Program-made: the position numbers and the translations under genes | Shown: piece by piece, positions 56,094 through 64,000 of the stretch | How the letters are laid out: each line of letters starts with the position of its first letter | Position numbering within the stretch: the stretch's first letter is position 1 | Origin: Catonia carolina | Lineage: Eukaryota > Arthropoda > Insecta > Hemiptera > Achilidae | Direction: 5' to 3' | NCBI GenBank assembly: GCA_035578175.1 | Contig: JAQMRL010000008.1 | Coordinates: 89,694,541-89,758,540 of the forward strand | DNA length: 64,000 nt | Notes under the pieces: model-generated | The model's database searches: none | Told to the model about the DNA's origin: nothing | The model's input: only the letters and a program-made list of their open reading frames with translations

Positions 56094-59000
56094 CTGTAAA
56101 AAATATAATAGTATACCATAATTATACAATAAATCTATTGATAATATTATAAATTATACCCCAACGAACTAAAGACTGCAGATGAGAGCTAGCCAATAAC
56201 AGCCAAGGTTGGGTGTGAGGTTGCTCCTTTGCTAAGGTCACACTGTTTCATTGAAGTCCAGCTGACTTATTGTTAGGCTGTCACCCATAGCGGGACCACA
56301 ATGTGAAAACACAGGATACAATTAATGAAAGTCAATTGGCTCTGTGCTGTAATCTAGGGTCACTGCTCCGTCTTCACCTGCAGTCTTTAGTTTGCTAAGC
56401 TATAGTAATGTTTGTTTGTACGAGTTACTCTCAGAAACTACCCGATTAATAATTTTTTAATGAAATTATCTTTTTTATCCACCATCCATCTTTTTTAATT
56501 ATCGCAAATAAGCGGAACTATCCACTGCACTTTAAAAAATAGCACCAGCAAAAACACGAGACTGAGATTTTATAAAACATTAGCAGTGCCGACTCTACTC
56601 TATGGCAGTGAAACTTGGATGCTATCAAAGCGAGAGGAGAGTAGATTGCAAGCATCTGAAATGAAATTTCTTTGACATATATATGGGTGTAGTAGAGAAG
56701 ATTGTTACAGGAATACCGAGATAAGGAAAGAACTCAACATCTTCTCTATAAACAACAAGGTATCCCAGAACAGAATGCAGTGGTTAGAGCATGTGAACAG
56801 AATGCGGGAGGATAGGATACCTAAGCAGACACTGGGCTATAAGCCGGAGGGCAGGAGAGAACGAGGACGACCAAGAAAGAGATGGGCAGATTTGAGAGGT
56901 TCGGAACAGGCAGAGATGGCTAATCCTTGAAATGCAGAAGAAGATCTTTTTTATTTTGTTTGGTTTAAGTTTTGCTAGGTGAAATAGTTTTTATCAGCAA
57001 AACAATAGGTAACCATCTACTGTACACAATTTATTTACTGCATTATACAGCCGAGTATCAGATACAGTACAGTACCACCCTACAATTTTAAATTTTTTCA
57101 TGAAAATTATTTTCAGGATAGATATGCAAAAATTATCACCTCAATTTTTGCTTAGAAGGTTACGTATAAACCATATAAAAATTAGAGACTACAATTTTTT
57201 AAGTATTTTTTTTTTTTTTTTTGGTTTAACGTCCGACTGTTTTGCAAATTGCTTTTTAAGTAGATTTATTACCATTATACTCTGTATTACTTTTCTTATT
57301 AAACATTTTACAAGTAATTATGACACAGTACTTGTAAAAAATATACATAAATCCATGGTTCAAATTCAACTAAAGGTGTGTCACTGTATGGTGAGTATGA
57401 GTAGCTGGGAAAACCTTAAATGTTTGGGGCTCAACGAAATGGTGATCGACATGGCATCTTGTCATCCAGCGGAGATAGTCAACTTCCCTCTCACAGTATG
57501 TCAGAAGCTTTGTCAGTCAGAAGCACTGATCAAAGTGGGTTACGGTAGCAATTAGTTATTTTTGATTACTCCACTTAGGACAAGGCTTAACTACAAACTC
57601 TCAGATAATAACAGAAAAAGCACATGAAACAATTACTAAGTAAAAAATTTAAATAGCCCTAACGGTAAATTTTAAACTATCTAATAAATACTATTTTATA
57701 TAATGAATTTCAGTAAACTTTAATTGAGCTGCCTTTATTTTTATTAATCACTTACACATGTTTCGGTGGATCCACCATCATCATTTTTAAAATTTATAGA
57801 TGTTACATCTTCAGTCATTTATAAAAAACTGTTGTGTTTTATACAAACGACTGAAGATGTAACATCTATAAATTAAAAAAGAAATTTAGTTTCAAACGGT
57901 ATAATATACTCTGATGATGGTGGATCCACTGAAACACGTGTAAGTGATTAATAAAAATAAAGGCAGCTTAAAAAAAGGTTGTTGTTGTTCAGGTCATCAG
58001 CCAAAAGGCTGGTTTGAACCTGTAGAAGTTTTACTAAGTAAAACGAGGAGTGAGGTGGTTTACGATTGCCTTCCTCAAAAAAAAGGCTAGTGAAATTTAT
58101 TATATACAATAGTATTGATTTCAAGCTGCAGGATGAATTATAATGATTTATTTTTATCTAATAAATGTTACCAAAAAAGGATAAATACCAAATTCATTAT
58201 TTTACAATGAATAATCTTAATAACTTAAATGTCATGTCTTGTCCACATAATTTAATTTTTTTGTAATACGATAAAAACTTACAGCTCCAATGGCCACAAT
58301 TCGATCAAAATGGTGAATATATACATGAACAAAAACTCTAAATAATCTCTTCAGAATTTTCCTACACAATGCAGTAAACGATTTTGGAAAAGGCACATCT
58401 GGAAAAAAAATTAAAATTGTGATTAAAATAAATGATACCACTAACTGCATTAATTTCTCCCTAATCTTAAATAAATACTACTTTTTATAATTAATTTTTT
58501 TTTTTTAATTATGTTTGCCAGTTTCTGATGTAATAATATGTCCCTCATTGAGTGGTTATTCCACTCTAAATCTTAAACTTATTCATCCTGTCACAGCACC
58601 ATATAATCATATTATTGTTGCAATTACTCAGTAACTTAATCTTAACAACAACATGTGTATCCTGTCACAACTACTAAATAACAGTAACAAAACACAATTA
58701 AAAAAAAAAGTTACAATGTCATCTAACAGGATACAGACAAAAAAATAAACAAATATTATAGAGCCTATTCATACACTTCCTTCATCTGCTATATTTTAAC
58801 ATGTGACTAACACATAAAAGAATATACTAAGTACAACAAGATAACGGACAAGTAAATCCATTTACTAATGTATAGTATGATTTTTAGAGCAACACCAAAA
58901 ATTATAAAATTCTTATGCTGAAATTTTTATTGAGTCAACTCTGTGGGATAATGCCAAGGATGCTAGACTACAAAACAAAGTCCTGAGTTAGATTCCTGAC

Positions 59001-61205
59001 TACACACTAAAATTTTCAGATTCAGCTGGAAATAAAACCCAGGATCTTCCATTTCATAGTCTAGTATTCTAATTACTATGCCAAACAAGTGGCATATTTT
59101 ATTTTAGTCAACTTGATAGTTAACACTCAGAATGTTCACAAGGACGGTAAATTCAGCAGTTCTGAGGTGCATAAAACTTTATGGTATCAAATTTGAGGTA
59201 ATATAAAACGTATAATAACAAAACTCCCTATAAAATCAGAAGCAAACAGTGCAAAAATTTTACACAAGTTAACACTTTCCAAATTGAATTATGTAAAAAT
59301 ATCTTTGATTATCCATGCGAATATAACAAAAAAATTAAAGGCTCAAAGTATGCATACTAATCACTTGAACAGTACAAATTATTGATTTGTGTTTTGTACT
59401 TAACAAATAATGTGAATTCAGCATTACTAAGAAATATTTGTTACATCATACAGTGAGTTAAAAACACCTCAGCTACAGTATACACTTAAACAAATTACAA
59501 TTACTGCTTAATTAATTTATTAAAATTTTACTATGGTCAACAACTTTTCCTACAACCTATACAGAAAAATTATTACTACTGATTGGACACAAGTGATTGG
59601 CTTACAAATCAGTTTTTTTTATTTGAAAAAAAAATAATAAAAAAGTTACTAAAGCCTTTTATTATGGCAACCAAAAGAAGTTGTTAACATGTTGACTAAT
59701 TTTCTTCAATTTTTCCAGCTTCTAAATTAATTTAGGAACAAGCCTGTGTAAAATTTTAATTAACATCACATCCCAGTTCTTTACATTCTGATTTTTTTTT
59801 TTTTGAGGCCACACTGGACCACTAAACCAATCAATTTCTAGTGTTCTTCGGATAGCGTACAGGTCTAGCCTTTCGGTTTTGCCAGTACTTTTTGAGCCGG
59901 TCTGATCTTTGTTTCCTTACTCATCTGTAACCTCCACCATGTGTCTTTTCTGCTTTTCCCTAATAAAATCTGTGTGATTTGAGAATACTATTTATTTTTT
60001 CTTGTCAAATGCGTTCCAATTTCATTGAGATCCCCTTACTCTCTTCCTGTAATAAGACCTTCCCTGTTTTGACTATTAAAGGTGTCACCTCGATTGATGA
60101 GATAAAATCCCGAGTTACAATCCCAGCTGTGAGCTGGAAAGGGATTTTGATTCAGTTCACTAGAGAGATACGCCATAATTTCTCTAGCTATCCATCCAGA
60201 CCACGCGGAGGCTACAATCCTGGGTTCTCTGCTTAAGTACTGCTAAAAGGCTTAAATCCAGAATCCGAAATCATTTCCAGACACATTCTGAATAATAATA
60301 TCAAAAATTTCATTTTTAGACGTAATCAGCAATACACAAAAAATTGGGTAAATTTTTTTTATAACTATTAACCCCTTAACGGTTCCTTTTTTTAGCCAAA
60401 AATGTTCATATCCTGCTCAATTTTTTTTTCTCGTAATTTTGTATAATATGACTGAATAAAGACATATAGATCAATGTCCATGCACAAAAACATCATTAAA
60501 AAAAACAAAAATTTTGAAATACTAACTACAATAAACGGAATTGAAATACCAGACTAAATACTATGTATGAAATGAAACCTACTACTAAAAAACTATAAAC
60601 AATATCGAATAGCTTACAATTTCTTTTCGTAAATACTTATAACGAACTTATAACTTTACAACGAAATGCACAAACTAACCGAGTACGACGTAAACAAATA
60701 ACAAAGAGTCATCTAACCTATAGAAAGGAACCTTTCCTAGCGCTAATATTAAAGTTACGGATATAAGATAAACTACTTTTAATGTTACGGTGAGATATTT
60801 CGACAGAAAACAGAATAAATCGAGACAAAAATTCAGTTGCGAGTTATCTCGTCAGGGGCACTTTTCTACAACATTTACGTTGCGAGATATTTCGTCATAA
60901 ACCGTTAAGGGGTTAATAATTGCATGAATGTGACAATACAGTGTGAGTTACTCAAAGATACATAGATCATCTGAAGAGAAAGAATTCACATTAACTAGCA
61001 TGCCCCGCGCAGCTTCGCATGCGAAATATCTGTAATCAATTTTTTTTTAAATAAATATGTAACAAAAATTGTGTAGCTGCTATAAACATTGACTATACAC
61101 TCCAACATACACGTACAAAACATTTTGATAAATTCCCCCCGCGTATGTCTCGTGCCAGTCTTTATAGGTATGTATAATTGTACTATCTTCAACATTGCAA
61201 GCGCG

Positions 61206-61239
<34 letters not shown>

Positions 61240-61828
61240 ACAATGTTTTGATAATTTCCCTCACGTATATCTCTCTCCTCATCATCAAACCCCTTCATTG
61301 ACTTAAACAGCAATACGTACTCGCATGTATACACACACACACAAATAGATATTTATGAAAATCTTCATAAGGGCCCTTAGGGTTACCATTTTTGAAAGTT
61401 TAAAAATAAAATGTTACTATGAATATAAATATGAATATGGTGTCAAAATTTCATGAAAATCCGTTCAGTAGTTTTGGAAATTAGCCTGCACAAAAAAACA
61501 CGCTTTGTCTTTATAATATTAGTATAGATTTATAACTATTGAAACCACACACAACAGAAATGTGGTCACCAAAGAAACTGTGTAAAAAGAGTTCTAATAC
61601 CTGTAGAAACTGGAAACATTGTTTCATTATTGATTTGAGATTCAACCCAATCCATGAGTAATGCTATATATTGTGGTGCTGGAAACGGAGTTGGTTTTTT
61701 ATATTTATCGCCATCTTCCCATAGATATTCAAAACGAGGACCTCCTGACATAGATGGGCATGTTTCTTCTGTGCAATATTCTGATACGGTTCCATATATC
61801 AAATTAATGCGGTTAAAAAAATCGACGA
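55935..61828 (-). CDS. Mob3: MOB kinase activator 3 (Mob3), three 3' exons, 5' partial
   Basis: Small cytosolic adaptor of the Mob family. Mob proteins bind NDR/LATS or MST-type kinases or the STRIPAK complex, and Mob3 is the least characterised class. Exons on -: 61828-61601, 58398-58283, 56093-55935 (TAA at 55937-55935). The joined frame gives 166 residues plus stop. It starts at [14 protein letters not shown] and continues through [60 protein letters not shown] and [15 protein letters not shown] gives the two Zn-binding Cys and HVYIHH the two Zn-binding His of the fold. Sequence is closer to MOB3 than MOB1/2/4, from family knowledge. About 50-65 N-terminal residues are missing and probably lie past the window end. 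It converges with LanB2. Confidence 0.93.
56500..56950 (+). mobile_element. Non-LTR RT C-terminal fragment
   Basis: On +: [43 protein letters not shown], one stop, then [20 protein letters not shown] and [15 protein letters not shown]. This is a different LINE family from those at 12.6, 16.4 and 34.5 kb. It lies in a Mob3 intron, opposite strand. Confidence 0.85.
57206..57252 (-). repeat. SINE family D 3' tail fragment
   Basis: T run then GGTTTAACGTCCGACTGTTT, TGCAAATTGC. The overlapping 151-codon ORF at 57100-57555 reads through this repeat and is not supported. Confidence 0.75.
57727..57967. repeat. Foldback hairpin MITE, about 240 bp
   Basis: Arms GAGCTGCCTTTATTTTTATT, AATCACTTACAC and GGTGGATCCACCATCATC are repeated inverted at the right. 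The inner pair GATGTTACATCTTCAGTC is also inverted. Confidence 0.9.
57978..58080 (-). repeat. Family-B repeat, terminal fragment
   Basis: GTTGTTGTTCAGGTCATCAG, AAAGGCTGGTTTGAACC, AACGAGGAGTGAGGTGGTTT; truncated after TTGCCTTCCTCA. Confidence 0.75.
58283..58398 (-). CDS. Mob3: Mob3 exon (zinc-binding His pair)
   Basis: Acceptor TTTTCCAG precedes 58398, donor GTAAGT follows 58283. Codes [39 protein letters not shown] and ends in phase 0. The first Asp is split with the previous exon. Confidence 0.94.
58400..60371. other. Mob3 intron with paired tRNA-like relics
   Basis: 58930-58999 (+) and 59020-59095 (-) each look like a decayed tRNA-type SINE head (GTCCTGAGTTAGATTCC on +; ATCCTGGGTTTTATTTCC on -) in inverted arrangement. 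The rest is AT-rich with nothing recognised, including 59780-60240, which is GC-richer. Confidence 0.5.
60372..60912. mobile_element. TTAA-flanked MITE, 541 bp, perfect 13-bp TIRs
   Basis: CCCCTTAACGGTT at both ends (inverted), with TTAA at 60368-60371 and 60913-60916. piggyBac-type target. No coding sequence. Confidence 0.85.
60995..61535. repeat. Ubiquitous insect repeat with internal (CA)n
   Basis: TGCCCCGCGCAGCTTCGCAT at the start and ATTTCATGAAAATCCGTTCA, GTAGTTTTGGAAATTAGCC, TAATATTAGTATAGAT at the end are the typical ends of a common arthropod interspersed repeat. A (GC)n/(CA)n microsatellite lies at about 61201-61240, and ORFs through it are artefacts. Confidence 0.7.
61601..61828 (-). 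CDS. Mob3: Mob3 exon (zinc-binding Cys pair), first in window
   Basis: On -, acceptor TTGTTTCAG precedes 61828 and donor GTATTA follows 61601. Two leading bases complete a Val codon. Codes [20 protein letters not shown] and onward to [18 protein letters not shown], leaving one base of an Asp codon. Confidence 0.94.
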
Positions 61829-62505
61829 CTGAAACAAATACACAATAATTAATATCAATCCAGATAAAATATTCAGGCAAATTTTGAGATACAATCATTA
61901 TTGTCAATAACTTAGAAAGTTAGAAGTTGGGTAAGAAAGAAACTGGATTGCAACAACAAGGCTAGTCCAGTCAAATTAAATTTGACTACTATCGGTTTCA
62001 CAATCATAGGCACCCGAGTTTGAACCCTTGTATCTTCAAAACTATGAGTCGGATTTCAACATATTTTACATCAAAATTTAACTCATTTTATTCTGCGTTG
62101 ACCTACAATAGTCATATTTGTATAATATTGTATAACTCATATCAATTGGTGGTACCATAGCTCAACAATCTATATTTTAATATCAGCCACGAAAAAAATC
62201 ACCGATATCAAAATACATGAAATGTTTATGTTGATAACAATTAATAATCATTTAGCCCAGCCATAAGTTAGAGCGAAATCTTTCCTAGAGTATATTATTA
62301 AAACATTTTCCTTTACATAAATTGTACAGATATGACATGGTTAGAATAAACCACAAAAATGATTGTAAGCAATAATAATTACTGATAAAATACTATACAT
62401 ATTATAAAAACTAAATAAAAATTTCATTATTTCTTCATACAAAGTTGAAAAAAACTTTGAAATCAGATGCTACAATTTTTTTCTATTATGAGCTGTTTTA
62501 CCGTT
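61829..62505. other. Mob3 intron, no exon found
   Basis: I searched the - strand for the upstream Mob3 exon (expected motif LPPGEDLNDWVAVH) and did not see it here. AT-rich sequence. Confidence 0.5.
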
Positions 62506-62506
62506 T

Positions 62507-64000
62507 TTACTCGTGTATAGCGCGCACTCATGTATAACGCGCACCCGTAATTAATTATAATATTTTGGGTAAAAATATTTCATACCTGAAAAAGTAAATA
62601 AGTAGACGATTTTCACTTGAAAAAATTATTTATTGAACTATCAAAAAACGAACAATTTGAAACATCTTAGCTACATTACAGTTTAAGAATTTAATTTCAA
62701 TACAATTTTTTACTCATCATTGCTTGCCGAAGATGAGGAAATTTCTTCGTTCCCGGGTACATTTTAACTGTCACTGTTATCCCAGAGTGCGCAGTCCTCC
62801 ATACCGTCTAGGCGGTTAGATATTCCACATCTCTTGAAGCTCTTCCCGACTGTTTCATATTTCACTGCATTCCAGGCTTTCAGAATCCACTCCAGTACAA
62901 ATGACAGTGTCGGTCTTTTCAGTTTTCCAGATGGTGTATACAAGTGTTCACCATCGCACATCCACTGGTGTAAAGTTTCTTAAAACTGCCTTTGAAAGGT
63001 TTATTAACTGACACGTCTAAATGCTGAAGTACGGATGTTAATCCTCCTTGAATTACTGCCAAAACAGTTTTACACCTTTTAGCTTTTCCTTAACAGTTTC
63101 AGTTAAATGCGCTTTGAAACTCCAGGACTAATAAATTTTTTTGCTTTAACAAAGCACCTGGTCTTCGATTCCACACTGTTTCGATCCAGTCTAAAACTAA
63201 CTTTTCCTCTATCCATCCTTTCTCTTGGACACGAACAATAACACCGTGCGGAAGCTTTTCTTTAGGCAGAGTTTTCCGTTTAAGAACTACATACGGGGGC
63301 AACTTGTGTCCATTAGCGGTAATTGCAAGCATTACCGTGCAACGTTGTTTCTCGTATCCTGTTGTTCTGATCGGTACAGATTTGGCTCCCTTGTGTTCAA
63401 CTGTAGTAGCCATCGGCATATCCCAAAATACAGGGCACTGGTCAGCGTTTCCAATTTGAGACAAATCAAAATTATCCTTACCCCTCACTTTTAAGATAAA
63501 TCGATGAAACTCGATGATTTTATTTTCATATTCTTCAGGTAAAGGTTGAGCTAAAGTGGTTCGTCTTCGAATCGAAAGACCGTGTCTGAGAAGAAACCTA
63601 ACACACCAACCACGGCTTGCACGAAATTTTGTATTTTCGATGTTAACACGTTCAGCAATTCGCCTTGCTTGAATTTGTATCATTTCTGTAGTCACAGAAA
63701 AAGCTCCGTTTCTTTTTTCTTGTATATACTCGACTAGTTGGGTTTCTACGTCTGGATGCATAGCTTTCTTACCATGAAAAGACCGCCGATCACGAGTTGT
63801 ACCACTTGATTTTGCTTTTTGTTTTTCTACTCCCGGACATTTGTTTCTGGTACATCAAACGGGATGCGGCCCGATTGCCATTTTCTTCTGCGTGTTTTAT
63901 TACTATCAGTTTAAATTTTGCCGTTTAGGAAGAACGGGATGTCTTTTCACACATTTTAAATAAAAACGAAATACTGAAATCGGTAAAAAGCTACGTTGGT
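62507..64000 (-). mobile_element. Tigger-family transposon, transposase with frameshifts, runs off edge
   Basis: Terminal sequence at 62507-62570 (TTTACCGTTTTTACTCGTGT, ATAGCGCGCAC). On -: HTH start IVIKHAEENGNRAASR; 63761-63099 encodes 220 residues incl. EYIQEKRNGAFSVTTEMIQI, WCVRFLLRHGLSIRRRTTLA, catalytic GNADQCPVFWDMP, PIRTTGYEKQRCTVMLAITA, PPYVVLKRKTLP, VLDWIETVWNRRPGALLKQK, LLVLEF (frame break where the second catalytic Asp is expected). The tail is at 62961-62764 (GISNRLDGMEDCALWDNSDS). Left end of the coding strand lies at or past the window edge. Confidence 0.85.

Noticed and set aside
57100..57555. 151-codon ORF in a Mob3 intron
   Set aside because: It reads through a SINE D tail and its T run, has no family signature, and is opposite to Mob3.
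60995..61340. Overlapping ORFs rich in Cys-Val or His-Thr
   Set aside because: Produced by the GC/CA microsatellite inside an interspersed repeat.
61829..64000. Mob3 first coding exon within the window
   Set aside because: Expected N-terminal motifs (FRPKRKF, GEDLNDW) were not found on either strand here; the region is AT-rich intron and Tigger sequence.

Overview
This window is nuclear DNA from an insect. It is AT-rich, has canonical GT-AG introns, and is dominated by transposable elements. The mix of mariner, pogo/Tigger and piggyBac DNA elements, non-LTR retrotransposons and several tRNA-derived SINE families fits an insect with an expanded genome. A hemipteran is plausible, but the sequence alone does not prove it. 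I see no bacterial, organellar or viral genes and no CRISPR array.

Two host genes are supported. (1) The 3' part of a laminin gamma-chain gene (Drosophila LanB2 / vertebrate LAMC1 orthologue) fills 216-29029 on the + strand. It has thirteen exons (2,462 bp) whose splice phases all join into one 819-codon reading frame. They encode the last cysteine-rich LE repeats, including the nidogen-binding loop motif, and the whole coiled-coil arm ending in the conserved C-terminal Cys. The 5' exons lie outside the window. (2) The 3' part of a Mob3 gene (MOB kinase-activator family) lies on the - strand, with three exons at 61828-61601, 58398-58283 and 56093-55935. Its first coding exon(s) lie beyond the window end.

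The rest is intron or intergenic sequence full of repeats. Laminin introns (0-29 kb) hold mariner relics, a 5'-truncated Jockey-type LINE with a perfect 12-bp target duplication, foldback elements, Tigger and piggyBac MITEs, SINEs, and an almost pristine RTE-like LINE (981-codon ORF, 16421-19366 on -) nested inside a Tigger-type MITE. The intergenic region (29-56 kb) holds more Tigger MITEs, a deleted mariner, an RTE fragment, at least three large foldback palindromes, and a 2.3-kb element with arms of about 0.5 kb around a decayed coding core (53.9-54.7 kb). Mob3 introns and upstream sequence (56-64 kb) hold an RT fragment, a TTAA-type MITE and a Tigger transposase copy that runs off the right edge.

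The two host genes are unrelated in function: laminin is a secreted basement-membrane chain, while Mob3 is a cytosolic zinc-binding adaptor. They are convergent, with 3' ends facing each other across about 27 kb. The most unusual object is the long-arm element at about 53265-55614. The other foldbacks and the nested or abutting insertions give a readable relative chronology of transposition.
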